Positions 33,014 to 42,532 are shown, counted from the stretch's first letter. The stretch: 64,000 bases of DNA from Anaerolineales bacterium (GCA_015075405.1 JABTUK010000003.1:434001-498000), one strand, 5' to 3'. Numbers and translations are program-made. Notes: a model not told the origin generated them from the letters alone.

Positions 33014-35715
33014 TGAGTGTTACCCTAAACATGCCATTTGATAGAGCTGAAAAAAACCTCCGGGAGAATCTGACCGACTTGAGTTTTCTGGCAACCACCA
33101 TCCTGGTGATTGATGACCAGATTGCCGGTTTGGGAGCTACTCTGGATTACCTGGCCGACCGTGATTTTGACATCCTGATTGCTCAAGACGGCGAAAGCGG
33201 GTTAGAGCGGGCCAGGTATGCCCGGCCAGACTTGATTTTGTTGGATGTGCAAATGCCGGGACTGGATGGCTTTGAAATCTGTCGCCGCTTGAAAGCGGAT
33301 GAGAACACTCGCCAGATCCCGGTGATTTTTATGACCTCGCAGACAGAAATAGAGGATAAGGTCACCGGGTTTGCGGTCGGAGCGGTGGATTACATTACCA
33401 AGCCATTTCAAATGGAAGAAGTTTTGGCGCGGCTGAAAACACATTTGACCTCCCGCCGGCTGCAACAGCAACTCATAAAGCAAAACACACAGCTACAGCA
33501 GGAGATTGCCGAACGCCAGCGTATCGAAGAGGCCCTGATAGCCGAACGTAACCTCCTGCGCGCCTTGATAGATAACCTGCCGGATCAAGTTTATGTTAAA
33601 GATAAAGAGAGCCGATTTGTGCTCGTCAATCGAGCGGTGATGCGCGATTTAGGCGCAACGACGCTGGACGAGCCTATTGGGAAGACAGACTTTGATTTTC
33701 ACCCACCAGACCTGGCTGCCGAATATTATGCCGACGAACAGGCCATCATTCAGTCGGGTCAACCTTTGTTCAACAAAGAAGAATCTAACATAGATCGTGA
33801 GACAGGCACCAGAACCTGGGTTTTAGCCACCAAAGTACCGTTCCAGAATAGCCAGGGGAAGATTGTGGGGTTGGTGGGTATAGGCCGAGATATTACCCAA
33901 CGCAAGCAGGCCGAGGAAGCGTTGCAGCAAGCCCATACTGAGTTGGAACAGCGCGTGGAGGCGCGCACCCTCGAACTCAGGCAAGCCAATGAACAATTGA
34001 CCCAAGAAATAAAAGAACGCCAGCGGGTGGAGGAAGAAATCCAGCGCCGTAATCGTGAACTGGCTTTGCTCAACCGGGTTATCGCCGCTTCGGCCACTGA
34101 AACCGAACCGGAGGCCATCCTGGAAATTATCTGCCGTGAATTAGCCCTGGTCTTCGACGTGCCCCAGGCCGCTGCGTCCCTGGTAAATAAGGAGAAAACG
34201 GAACTGAGGGTGGTGGCCGAGTACCTGGCCCCAGGCCGTCCCAGCCGGTTGGGTTGGGTCATCCAGGCGGCAGATAACCCGGCGTTCCACCTCTTACTCA
34301 ATCAGCGGATACCCCTGGCCGTGGACGACGCTCAAAGTGATCCGCGCCTGGCTGCCCTCCACGAGTTGCTCCAGCAGCGCGGTACAGCCTCGATGCTGTT
34401 TGTCCCTTTCATTATTGACGGTGAGATGGTGGGCTTATTTGGCATGCACGCCATTGAACCCCGCCATTTCTCGACAGAAGAAGTCAATTTGGCCTGGAGT
34501 GTTGCCAGCCAGGTGTCCGGAGTGTTGGCCCGGCTGCGGCTCGACCAGGAACGGCAGCGTTTGGAGGCCCAATATTACCAGGCTCAAAAGATGGAAGCCC
34601 TGGGCCGGCTAACCGGCGGCGTGGCCCACGATTTCAATAACCTCTTAACCGTTATTTTGGGCAATGCCGGTTTCATTTACAACGACTTGGGTCAGCACCA
34701 TCCGCTGCGCCAGGATGTCGAACAAATCCAAAAGGCGGCCGAACGGGCCGCGGCTTTGACCCGCCAATTGCTGGCCTTCAGCCGCCAACAAGTGCTCCAG
34801 CCCAAAGTGCTCAACCTCAACGATATTGTGACCAATATCGAAAAGATGTTGCACCGTCTGATTAGCGAGGATATTGACCTGATCACCAGTCTCGACCCCC
34901 ACCTGGGTCAGGTCAAAGCCGATTTCGGCCAGTTGGAACAGGTCATTGTCAACTTGGTGGTCAATGCTCGCGATGCCATGCCCAATGGGGGCAAGCTGAC
35001 CATCGAGACAGCCAATGTCGTTCTGGACGAGGTCTATGCCCGCCAGCACATCGAGGTGGAGGCTGGGCCGTATGTGCTGCTGGCAGTCAGTGACACCGGC
35101 CAGGGCATGGATGCTGAAACCCAGGCGCGTATCTTTGAACCCTTCTTCACCACCAAAGCCCAGGGTGAGGGCACCGGCTTAGGCTTAGCCACTGTGCATG
35201 GTATTATCAGCCAAAGCGGCGGCCATATTTGGGTTTACAGCGAAGTAGGGCACGGCAGCACTTTTAAGGTTTACCTACCTCGGATCGCGTCAACCGCCGA
35301 GGGGGTTGAGCCAAGACCTGTCGCTCCCCCATCGGAGCGGGGTTGGCAAACCATTTTATTGGTCGAGGATGAAGGGATGCTACGTGACCTGGCACAGCGG
35401 GCTTTGCTCAAGCAGGGTTACAACCTCCTGACCGCCCAGAATGGGGTGCAAGCCCGCCAGATCGCCGCCGCCCATCCAGGTCTGATTCACCTGTTGTTGA
35501 CCGACGTGGTCATGCCGGGAGGTCTGAGCGGCCCGCAGTTGGCCAAAGAGTTGGTCTCGCTGCGGCCAGAGCTGAAAGTGTTGTATATGTCGGGTTACAC
35601 CGAGAACGCCATTGTGCATCACGGGGTGTTAGACCCCGGCATCGCTTTTTTGCCCAAACCGTTTGTGCCGGCTGATTTGGTCCGCAAGGTCCACGAAGTG
35701 TTAAACTCGGAGTAA
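33013..35715 (+). CDS. Hybrid histidine kinase (REC-PAS-GAF-HisKA-HATPase-REC), soluble
   Basis: 900 aa, no membrane helix. N-terminal REC (TILVIDDQIAGLG, LILLDVQMPGLDG, VDYITKPF), coiled coil, PAS (LIDNLPDQVYVKDKESRFVL ... VGIGRDITQRKQAEE), second coiled coil, GAF (~345-500), HisKA of the GGVAHDFNNLLTVILGNAG type, HATPase with DTGQGMDAET and GTGLGLATVHGI, C-terminal REC (TILLVEDEGMLRD, LLLTDVVMPGG). Two receivers around a kinase suggest it takes phosphoryl groups from a partner, probably the Cache-like kinase translated just before it (1-nt overlap). Confidence 0.9.
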   Translation: MSVTLNMPFDRAEKNLRENLTDLSFLATTILVIDDQIAGLGATLDYLADRDFDILIAQDGESGLERARYARPDLILLDVQMPGLDGFEICRRLKADENTRQIPVIFMTSQTEIEDKVTGFAVGAVDYITKPFQMEEVLARLKTHLTSRRLQQQLIKQNTQLQQEIAERQRIEEALIAERNLLRALIDNLPDQVYVKDKESRFVLVNRAVMRDLGATTLDEPIGKTDFDFHPPDLAAEYYADEQAIIQSGQPLFNKEESNIDRETGTRTWVLATKVPFQNSQGKIVGLVGIGRDITQRKQAEEALQQAHTELEQRVEARTLELRQANEQLTQEIKERQRVEEEIQRRNRELALLNRVIAASATETEPEAILEIICRELALVFDVPQAAASLVNKEKTELRVVAEYLAPGRPSRLGWVIQAADNPAFHLLLNQRIPLAVDDAQSDPRLAALHELLQQRGTASMLFVPFIIDGEMVGLFGMHAIEPRHFSTEEVNLAWSVASQVSGVLARLRLDQERQRLEAQYYQAQKMEALGRLTGGVAHDFNNLLTVILGNAGFIYNDLGQHHPLRQDVEQIQKAAERAAALTRQLLAFSRQQVLQPKVLNLNDIVTNIEKMLHRLISEDIDLITSLDPHLGQVKADFGQLEQVIVNLVVNARDAMPNGGKLTIETANVVLDEVYARQHIEVEAGPYVLLAVSDTGQGMDAETQARIFEPFFTTKAQGEGTGLGLATVHGIISQSGGHIWVYSEVGHGSTFKVYLPRIASTAEGVEPRPVAPPSERGWQTILLVEDEGMLRDLAQRALLKQGYNLLTAQNGVQARQIAAAHPGLIHLLLTDVVMPGGLSGPQLAKELVSLRPELKVLYMSGYTENAIVHHGVLDPGIAFLPKPFVPADLVRKVHEVLNSE

Positions 35716-35755
35716 GGCGCAAGATCAAAAGACATTATCCGAATTAAGTCTGGAT

Positions 35756-35860
35756 CATGTCATTTCGAGCGACGAAGGAGCGAGAAATCCCTTCGGAATC
35801 ACTTTTTAGCATTGATTCGGGGGATTCCTCATTTCGCTCCGCTCCACTCGGAATGACCTG
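35756..35860. mobile_element. Family-B palindromic element, full copy
   Basis: CATGTCATTTCGAGCGACG and inverted CAGGTCATTCCGAGTGG; inner GAGAAATCCC / GGGGATTCCTC. Sits directly before a kinase gene that begins in the middle of a PAS motif. Confidence 0.85.
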
Positions 35861-35886
35861 AGAAGTGAGAAGCAGGAAGCAGCCCC

Positions 35887-37620
35887 ATGCATGACATCAC
35901 GCAGCGCGAGCAATTGGAAAAGCGGCTGGAAGCTATCTACCAGTTAGGGCGAGAACTGACCCTGCTCTACGATGAGACGGCTATCATTCAGCGAGTGTTG
36001 AATACTGTGGCCGATGTACTCCAGTTCGAGATGGTTGGCTGTGGCCTGGTAGACGAAGAAGCCGGTGAACTGGAATATCGCCACTACCTGATTAGTGGCC
36101 TCCTGGGAGATATTCAACTACGCTTACCTCTGACCGGACTTGAAGCGCGGAGTATTGGCGCGGCTGTAGTCCGCGACGGGCAAGCGATCATGATAACCGA
36201 CACTCATGAGGACACCCGTTATATCCCTTTTCTGGCCGATTGGCCCAGCCGTTCGGGCATCTGCGTACCGCTGAAGACAAGCCAGCACGTCATCGGCGTG
36301 CTGAATGTCGAAAGCCTGGAGCCGAACTACTTCTCCCTGGCCGACCAACAACTGCTGCAAACTCTGGCCGACCAGGCCGCCATTGCTTTGGAAAATGCGC
36401 ATCTTTTTAAGGCCGAGCAGCGCCAACGTGAAATTGCTACGATTCTGGCCGAGGTGGTTGCCTCGGTTAGCCTGAACCTCCCCACAGATGAGCTACTGGC
36501 CCAAATTCTACTCAAATTGCGGCAATTGCTGGCTTATGACTCGGCCTCTATCTTTTTAATCGAAGACGACCAACTGGTTATAGAAGCGAAGCATGGCTTT
36601 GAGCATGACATTCTGGTTGAACCGCAGGCCGTTAGTCAGAATGTCCTCTTCCAGGAGATGGTGAGCCAGCGGAATTACATTCTCATTTCAGACACCCTTG
36701 ACGATACCCGTTACCAACGCTGGCAGGGCGCTGAAAAGGTCAGGGCCTGGGTGGGAGCGCCTTTAGTGGTGGCCCAGGAGGTCATCGGCTATCTGGCTGT
36801 TGATCGTCATTTGCCCGGCGCTTTCACCACCGGCGATGCCGGCCTGATCCAGGCTTTTGCTCACCAGGTAGCGCAAACAATCTATAATGCTCGTCTTTTT
36901 ACCGATTTAAAGGAAACCCGCGCCCAACTGATTCAGCGCGAGCGGTTGGCGGCCCTGGGCCAGATGGCGGCTACCCTGGCGCATGAGCTGCGTAATCCTC
37001 TCATGGTTATTCAGGCGGGGGTGGAAGACCTTTTGTACGATGTGGCCCCGGATGATACTCGCTGGGAAGGGGCCACCTTGATGCGAACCAGCATCGAGCG
37101 AATTGATCGGATTGTTGAGGATATTCTCTTTATTGCCCGCGCGCCTCAGCCTATCCTGGCCCCCACACTGCTGCGGACGGTGATTGAAAACCAAATGGCC
37201 GGCTGGAACTTAACCCTGACTGAAAAAAAGATCCACTGTCATTTGCAGTTGGCTGATAATTTACCCCCTATTCTTTTGGATGCCGACCAGATGGGGCGCG
37301 CCTTCTCCAACCTTATCAGTAACTGTGTTGATGTTTTACCCCCCGGCGGAGAGTTGCGCCTAACCCTGGACCTGGCCGATAAAGGCCAAATCACCACCTT
37401 GGCCGATAACGGCCCCGGCATTTCGCCAGAGCATCTACCCCAAATTTTTGAACCTTTCTTTACCACCAAGTCACGGGGCAGTGGTTTGGGTTTGTCTATT
37501 GTTAAACAAATTATTGACTATCACCAGGGTGAGATTACTGTTTGGAGCGAGGTAGGCGTAGGAACCCGCTTTACAATCACCTTGTGGCAAAATGAACCCA
37601 TTGACCTAATAGCCGGGTAG
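35887..37620 (+). CDS. GAF-GAF sensor histidine kinase, apparently N-truncated
   Basis: 577 aa. Begins MHDITQREQLEKRL, which is the PAC tail of a PAS domain (normally ...xDITerkqlE), so the PAS body is missing. Then GAF1 (about 25-165), GAF2 (about 180-330), a HisKA with ERLAALGQMAATLAHELRNP, HATPase with NLISNCVDVLPPGG, DNGPGI and GSGLGLSIVKQI. A family-B element lies in the 170 nt before the start. Soluble. Still has all kinase motifs, so it may be active with a reduced sensor part. Followed by an OmpR-type regulator 200 nt downstream, its likely partner. Confidence 0.88.
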   Translation: MHDITQREQLEKRLEAIYQLGRELTLLYDETAIIQRVLNTVADVLQFEMVGCGLVDEEAGELEYRHYLISGLLGDIQLRLPLTGLEARSIGAAVVRDGQAIMITDTHEDTRYIPFLADWPSRSGICVPLKTSQHVIGVLNVESLEPNYFSLADQQLLQTLADQAAIALENAHLFKAEQRQREIATILAEVVASVSLNLPTDELLAQILLKLRQLLAYDSASIFLIEDDQLVIEAKHGFEHDILVEPQAVSQNVLFQEMVSQRNYILISDTLDDTRYQRWQGAEKVRAWVGAPLVVAQEVIGYLAVDRHLPGAFTTGDAGLIQAFAHQVAQTIYNARLFTDLKETRAQLIQRERLAALGQMAATLAHELRNPLMVIQAGVEDLLYDVAPDDTRWEGATLMRTSIERIDRIVEDILFIARAPQPILAPTLLRTVIENQMAGWNLTLTEKKIHCHLQLADNLPPILLDADQMGRAFSNLISNCVDVLPPGGELRLTLDLADKGQITTLADNGPGISPEHLPQIFEPFFTTKSRGSGLGLSIVKQIIDYHQGEITVWSEVGVGTRFTITLWQNEPIDLIAG

Positions 37621-37688
37621 TCAAATCTGTGTTACAATAACCGGGAGAAAAGCGGCAGGTATCTTCCTCATAACTTGGGGCAACTTTG

Positions 37689-37751
37689 GGAAGCCTGGAA
37701 GATTGGAAGGCTGGCAAATGTCCAGTCTTCCAGTCTTCCAACCTTCCAACT
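37689..37751. repeat. Octamer fold-back array (GGAAGATT/GGAAGGCT unit)
   Basis: GGAAGCCTGGAAGATTGGAA and CCAGTCTTCCAGTCTTCCAA plus CCTTCCAA. Between kinase and response regulator genes. Confidence 0.8.
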
Positions 37752-37822
37752 TATTACAATATCCCCGGATTATTGAGAAGATACAGCGGTGGTATCAGCC
37801 CAGAATGGAGCGCAAAAAATAA

Positions 37823-38575
37823 ATGCCGGGTAGGATCCTCATTGTAGATGATGAACAAGCAGTGCGTTATTTTGTTGCCAGGGGCTTAACCCGGGCCGGC
37901 TGGCAAGTGGATGAGGCCAATAGCGGCGAAACAGCCCTGGCTATCCTGGAAAGACACAGTTATGATGTGATGCTCTTAGATTTACGGATGTTAGGCATGG
38001 ATGGCCTGACGGTCATGCGCCAGGTCAAACAACGTTGGCCTGAAACCAGGATTATCATTCTGACGGCTTATGCGACGCTCGATTCTGCCATTGAAGCCGT
38101 GCGCCAGGGGGCCTTTGATTACTTAAACAAACCCTGTGATGTGAGTGAGGTGATCGCCTGCGCCAATCGCGCCCTAAGTAAGAAAGAGGAGCAGGACCGG
38201 CAGCGTCGTTTGCTCAACCAGGCTGAAACAAAGCTAATGGTTGAAGCCGCCCCCCCACCCACATCCCCGGCTGTTGTGCGATCTGGCCCATTGAGCATAG
38301 AGTTGGGCGCGCGCCGGGTTTTTTTGGCCGGCCAGCCTATCTGGCTCACCCCTACGGAGTACAACCTCCTGGAAATTTTAGCTAAATCAATAGGGCAGCC
38401 CATTTCTCTTGATAAGTTAGTGCAGGAGGGCTTGGGCTACGGCCCTAATGACCCTCAACTCCAAGAAACCCTACGCGTTCATATCAGCCACCTGAGACAA
38501 AAACTCGGCCCCGGCTATATCCTCACCGTGCGCGGCGGCTATGTCTTAGCCAGCATGCCCACTATCCCCTCTTAA
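37823..38575 (+). CDS. OmpR/PhoB-type response regulator
   Basis: 250 aa. Receiver: RILIVDDEQAVRYF with acidic pocket, phospho-Asp in VMLLDLRMLGMDG, Thr in IILTAYAT, Lys in FDYLNKPCDV. Linker ~130-155. Winged helix: LTPTEYNLLEILAKSIGQPI, LQETLRVHISHLRQKLG, ILTVRGGYVL. Likely partner of the GAF kinase. RBS GGAG. Confidence 0.93.
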   Translation: MPGRILIVDDEQAVRYFVARGLTRAGWQVDEANSGETALAILERHSYDVMLLDLRMLGMDGLTVMRQVKQRWPETRIIILTAYATLDSAIEAVRQGAFDYLNKPCDVSEVIACANRALSKKEEQDRQRRLLNQAETKLMVEAAPPPTSPAVVRSGPLSIELGARRVFLAGQPIWLTPTEYNLLEILAKSIGQPISLDKLVQEGLGYGPNDPQLQETLRVHISHLRQKLGPGYILTVRGGYVLASMPTIPS

Positions 38576-38787
38576 CTTTCTTTATATTTCTTAATCTTTT
38601 ATTCAATTTAATCCGTTTATCCTCCCATTTTTGCTCGTCAACCTTAATAAACGTTTTGGTACAAACAGCCCCGACTCATGGTAAGCTAAACATTAGAGGC
38701 GAGGCAAAGCGCGAGTGGCTGTTTACCTCGCTCCCCTCCATAGGGGCAGCATCGTTTTAAGTGGAGTAAATCAGGAGGTAAAGTCTA

Positions 38788-39147
38788 ATGCTACCACAAC
38801 AATTCGATCAAGAGTTTGACCAGATTGCGGCTGAGGCCTGGACACGCAGCCAGTCACCCCTGGAGCGCATGTATGACCACTGGGTAGGTCAGGGTGAGTG
38901 GGAGCCAAAACCACCCGCCGTCACCTTCCGTATCCACGATGCCGCCACCGACCAGCCCATCCCCTGTCATATCTGCGACGCAACCGATAATTGGGTTGTT
39001 GAGGGCGACGAAGTACGCCAGATAGCCCGCGTGTTTGTTTGCGAGCATGAGCCTATCTGGGCGGGGCGGGGTATGATACGGCAGATTTCCACCGTCCCCC
39101 TCCACCGGGTTGGCCGCTTTGAAGAGACCCATTGCCCTCTGGAATAA
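38788..39147 (+). CDS. Small conserved-looking protein of unknown function
   Basis: 119 aa with a perfect RBS (AGGAGG). Acidic N-terminal helix (FDQEFDQIAAEAWTRSQ), a segment PIPCHICDATDNWVV with C-x2-C and a later VFVCEHEPIWAG; the Cys/His set could bind a metal. Not recognised. A family-A element is inserted 4 nt behind its stop. Position upstream of the chemosensory genes suggests an accessory role, unproven. Confidence 0.6.
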   Translation: MLPQQFDQEFDQIAAEAWTRSQSPLERMYDHWVGQGEWEPKPPAVTFRIHDAATDQPIPCHICDATDNWVVEGDEVRQIARVFVCEHEPIWAGRGMIRQISTVPLHRVGRFEETHCPLE

Positions 39148-39151
39148 ATAT

Positions 39152-39242
39152 CAGTAGATCCAATTTCCGAGGAGTGAGGCACGCCCCCGTGCTGAACGGA
39201 GCCGCACGTGGGCGTGCTGGCTCCTCAAATTTGGATCTGCTG
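39152..39242. mobile_element. Family-A MITE-like element with 5-bp target duplication
   Basis: 91 bp, termini CAGTAGATCCAA and CAGCAGATCCAA (inverted), flanking AATAT at 39147-39151 and 39243-39247. Core GCACGCCCCCGTGC with return arm GCACGTGGGCGTGC. Confidence 0.95.
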
Positions 39243-39272
39243 AATATGGATAGACGCAAAGGATAATCAAAG

Positions 39273-39512
39273 ATGAACCTAAAACAGCATTTTCCTAACG
39301 CCTGGGTTGTGTGTCCAAACACGGGTCGCCAAGACACCGGAGAACAAGTGACGGTCCACCGTACTCCAGACGGGTTGGCGGTCTGGTGGCGTTGCTCCAC
39401 CTGCCATAGCTGGCACATGAGAGATATACCGGCCAAACAAAAAAAGAGTTCTCCTCTAAAGACTTGTCAGGATTCACCAAAAAATGAATGTACAAGATAC
39501 CTGGCCTGGTAA
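39273..39512 (+). CDS. Small zinc-ribbon-like protein, unknown
   Basis: 79 aa. AAAGGA-like lead before the ATG. Contains WVVCPNTG and WWRCSTCHSWHM, i.e. one Cys plus a C-x2-C-x-x-x-H arrangement. C-terminus basic. Its 3' end overlaps the cheW gene by 29 nt. Could be a small regulatory or chaperone-type protein; not recognised. Confidence 0.5.
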   Translation: MNLKQHFPNAWVVCPNTGRQDTGEQVTVHRTPDGLAVWWRCSTCHSWHMRDIPAKQKKSSPLKTCQDSPKNECTRYLAW

Positions 39513-40056
39513 CACCCCTGCCCAAACTACCCATTCATTCTCGATTTTAACCTTTCAACTGGACGGACAGGTGTATGGCCTGCCCATAACCGACATAGCC
39601 CAAATTATCGAGATGGTAACGCTGACCCACTTACCCCAGGCCCCGGCGGCTATTCAAGGGATCATCAACCTGCATGGCAAGATTGTGCCGGTGTTGGACC
39701 TACGCTTACGCTTTGGCTTACCTGCTCAACCTTATCAACTGCACACCCCCATCATCCTGGCCGATCTGAAGAGGCAAATCCTGGGCTTAATTGTGGATAG
39801 CGTGGAAGAAGTATTGGAAATTGCCGGAACTGACCTGGAAACGAGCGACGTTATTCTCCCCACCGAATTAATTCATGCGGTCAATGGAACTCATCCTACT
39901 ACTTACCTGGCCGGGGTAGCCAAAGTGGCCCGCCGGCTCATCCCCCTGCTCAAGACAGAAGCTATTTTGAGCCAGGCTGAACAGAGCCAATTGTTGGAGC
40001 AGATAGCAGGGAGCAAAGTAACAAGTAGCAGGCAGCAGGTGGAAGAGCGGGTATAG
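39484..40056 (+). CDS. cheW: CheW-type scaffold protein (WspB/WspD-like)
   Basis: 190 aa. CheW fold: FLTFQLDGQVYGLPI-like SILTFQLDGQVYGLPITDI, IIEMVTLTHLPQAPAAIQGI, INLHGKIVPVLDLRLRFGL, LGLIVDSVEEVLEIA. Links MCP to CheA. First gene of the chemosensory operon in the order CheW-CheR-CheW-MCP-CheA-CheB. Confidence 0.92.
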   Translation: MNVQDTWPGNTPAQTTHSFSILTFQLDGQVYGLPITDIAQIIEMVTLTHLPQAPAAIQGIINLHGKIVPVLDLRLRFGLPAQPYQLHTPIILADLKRQILGLIVDSVEEVLEIAGTDLETSDVILPTELIHAVNGTHPTTYLAGVAKVARRLIPLLKTEAILSQAEQSQLLEQIAGSKVTSSRQQVEERV

Positions 40057-40094
40057 GTACTTGAAACTGATAACGGAGTACGGACAACAGACCT

Positions 40095-41750
40095 ATGGAC
40101 ACCTTCAAATTAGGTTACGGCGATTACTTGCGCTTTCGCGACCTGGTGTTGGCCCGCAGCGGCCTCCACTTTCCCGAAAAGAAATGGACTGACCTGGAAA
40201 TCGGTCTGTCTAAAGCCCTGCGCAGTATACCTGAGACCGTAGCTCGGGGCATCGGCTCGCTCGATCTGGCTACCTATTACCACTTCCTCAAAGAAGCCGC
40301 CACCCCCCCGGCGCAAGCGGAAATGGAACGTCTCATCAACCTGCTGACCATCGGCGAGACCCACTTCTTCCGTGATAGCGCCCAATTTGATGCCCTGGCA
40401 ACGCATGTTTTGCCTGAGCTTATCGCCCGTAAGCGGGCGGCGGCCCTTGGCTCCACCGCCCCCGGCATGCCCCAACTACGGCTGTGGAGCGCGGGCTGCG
40501 CCAGCGGCGAGGAGGCTTACTCTCTGGCTATTCTGCTGCACCAGTTAATCCCTGACATTAGCAATTGGCGTATTCTCATCCTGGCCACCGATATCAACCA
40601 AGACTCACTGGCTCGGGCCCAGCAGGCCCTCTATTCCGACTGGTCTTTCCGCGAAAGCCGGGCCAAAACCACTCGCTCACTGTACTTTACCCCCCAGGAC
40701 AAACGTTACCGGCTGCGCGACGATATCCGGCAAATGGTCACCTTTGCCCCGCTCAACCTGATCGAAGACAACTTTCCTGCCGCTCACAACAATACCCTGT
40801 CAATGGACCTGATTCTATGCCGCAACGTCACCATCTACTTTACCGAGGAGACAACCCGCCGCCTGATTAACAAATTCTATCAGGCCCTGGTGGAAGGGGG
40901 CTGGTTGGTGGTGGGCCATGCCGAATTATCGCTGGTGATTTACCGCGCCTTTCAAGCCCGTTCCTTCCCAGACACGGTGCTGTATCAGAAAACCGGCCAG
41001 CCGACGCCCTGGCCCAATGATTGGGTCTGGTTGGATCCACCTAAAAAGGGAGAGACGTTCCAACCGCAGCCCCTTTCCGGCCTATCCGAGTCTGTTTTCC
41101 AGCCAACCCGCAAGGATAACCTCCAGACCAAACCACTCTCTCCCCTGCCCTCTACTCAGCCAGGGTTGAATTCCCAGGAGGCGAACAGGGTTCAACATTC
41201 TAACGGTCAAGCATCAAGGGTTAAGGCGGAGTTGGAGATTTGCCAGAGGGCCCAACTGCTGCTGAGTAAAGGCTATGGCGAGCAAGCCATTGCGACCCTG
41301 GAGAGCAAATTTGAAACCCTCTCTGTGGCTTCACACGTCCCCGCTTGCTGCCTGCTGGCCCGCGCCTATGCCGATCAGGGTAAATGGGATCAGGCCCAGC
41401 AGTGGGCCGAACGGGCGATTGCCCTGGATGCCCTGGCAGTTGAAGCGTACTACACCCTGGCGTTGACTTATGAACACCAGGGTAACATCGAGCAGGCGAT
41501 CACCTATCTAAAGAAGGTTATCTACCTGGATCAGGAAGGACCGCTCCCCTATTTTAACCTGGGCATGCTCCACAAAAAAAGAGGCGATTTGGTTTCGACC
41601 CGGCGAGCCTTCAGTAACATCGTGAGAATTTTAGAGCGATGGCCGCCCGATAAAATCATTCCCGACTCCGGCGGCACCAGCGCCGCCAGGCTATTAAACA
41701 TCACCCGGCGCACTTTACAAGAGCTTGAAACACAGGCGGTCGAGCCATAA
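40095..41750 (+). CDS. cheR: CheR methyltransferase with C-terminal TPR region (WspC-like)
   Basis: 551 aa. CheR N-terminal helical domain, then SAM domain: IGETHFFRDSAQFDAL, LRLWSAGCASGEEAYSLAILL, ILATDINQDSLARAQ, DLILCRNVTIYFTEET, GGWLVVGHAELS. After a low-complexity linker (~310-375) come TPR-like helices (ACCLLARAYADQGKWDQAQQ, VEAYYTLALTYEHQGNIEQA, PYFNLGMLHKKRGDLVSTRR). TPR fusion is typical for WspC. Methylates Glu side chains of the MCP. Confidence 0.92.
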   Translation: MDTFKLGYGDYLRFRDLVLARSGLHFPEKKWTDLEIGLSKALRSIPETVARGIGSLDLATYYHFLKEAATPPAQAEMERLINLLTIGETHFFRDSAQFDALATHVLPELIARKRAAALGSTAPGMPQLRLWSAGCASGEEAYSLAILLHQLIPDISNWRILILATDINQDSLARAQQALYSDWSFRESRAKTTRSLYFTPQDKRYRLRDDIRQMVTFAPLNLIEDNFPAAHNNTLSMDLILCRNVTIYFTEETTRRLINKFYQALVEGGWLVVGHAELSLVIYRAFQARSFPDTVLYQKTGQPTPWPNDWVWLDPPKKGETFQPQPLSGLSESVFQPTRKDNLQTKPLSPLPSTQPGLNSQEANRVQHSNGQASRVKAELEICQRAQLLLSKGYGEQAIATLESKFETLSVASHVPACCLLARAYADQGKWDQAQQWAERAIALDALAVEAYYTLALTYEHQGNIEQAITYLKKVIYLDQEGPLPYFNLGMLHKKRGDLVSTRRAFSNIVRILERWPPDKIIPDSGGTSAARLLNITRRTLQELETQAVEP

Positions 41751-41752
41751 GG

Positions 41753-41848
41753 CATGTCATTTCGACCGAAGGGAGAAATCCCCAACACTTTACTTTTACC
41801 TGTTGTGTCCTGGAGATTTCTCGCTCTTTCGTCGTTCGAAATGACATG
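41753..41848. mobile_element. Family-B palindromic element, full copy
   Basis: CATGTCATTTCGACCGAAGG and inverted CATGTCATTTCGAACGACG; right flank continues AGCCTGAGTAGTAAC, a sequence also found inverted or direct at 53147 and 54930. Between cheR and the second cheW. Confidence 0.9.
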
Positions 41849-41881
41849 AGCCTGAGTAGTAACTAAAAAAGGAAGATTACG

Positions 41882-42529
41882 ATGATCCCTAATCACACCA
41901 ACGGTCATCATCGCACCCCAGCCTCCATCCAACTCCCAACCCTTCGACTTCACTCAGGACAAGCCCTCGACTTCCAGCCCCCGGTGACTGCGGAAGAGGA
42001 ATTGAGCCAGGCCAAACTGGCTGAAATCTGGGCCAGGCGAGCCTATGCCCTGGCTGAACCGCCGCCAGTGGAAACAACCGGCCAAACCCTTGAGGTGCTG
42101 GTCTGTTTGTTGGGCGGCGAGCGCTATGGGCTTGAGGTTAGCCATGTCCGCGAGATTTACCCGCCGGGACATCTGACCCCGGTGCCTCGCACGCCTGATT
42201 TTGTGGTCGGGGTCTTTAGCGCCCGCGGCCGCCTGATTTCGGTGATTGATCTAAGTATCTTCTTAGGGTTGCCCACCTCTTCTGCCAGGGGGGGGGCTGA
42301 GAGCAAAATTGTTGTTGTGACCAGCGAGGATTTAGAAGTCGGCCTGCTAACTGATGAGGTGGCTGATGTCCTGACCATTTTCAAGGATACGCTGGAACCA
42401 GCCTTGACCAGTCAGGTGAGCAGCCGGGCTGAATTTACCCAGGGCATTGCGCCTGGCATGTTGGTTGTGCTCAATCTCACCGCCCTGTTGAGCGATAAAC
42501 GCTTGATTGTGCATGAAGAATTGCTATGA
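41882..42529 (+). CDS. cheW: Second CheW-type protein
   Basis: 215 aa. CheW core from about residue 70: EVLVCLLGGERYGLEVSHV, REIYPPGHLTPVPRTPDFVV, GVFSARGRLISVIDLSIFLGL, VGLLTDEVADVLTI. The N-terminus includes TLRLHSGQALDFQ, translated from CCTTCGACTTCACTCAGGAC, a sequence that looks like a dispersed repeat. RBS AAGGAAG. Corresponds to WspD in position. Confidence 0.88.
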   Translation: MIPNHTNGHHRTPASIQLPTLRLHSGQALDFQPPVTAEEELSQAKLAEIWARRAYALAEPPPVETTGQTLEVLVCLLGGERYGLEVSHVREIYPPGHLTPVPRTPDFVVGVFSARGRLISVIDLSIFLGLPTSSARGGAESKIVVVTSEDLEVGLLTDEVADVLTIFKDTLEPALTSQVSSRAEFTQGIAPGMLVVLNLTALLSDKRLIVHEELL

Positions 42530-42532
42530 ACA

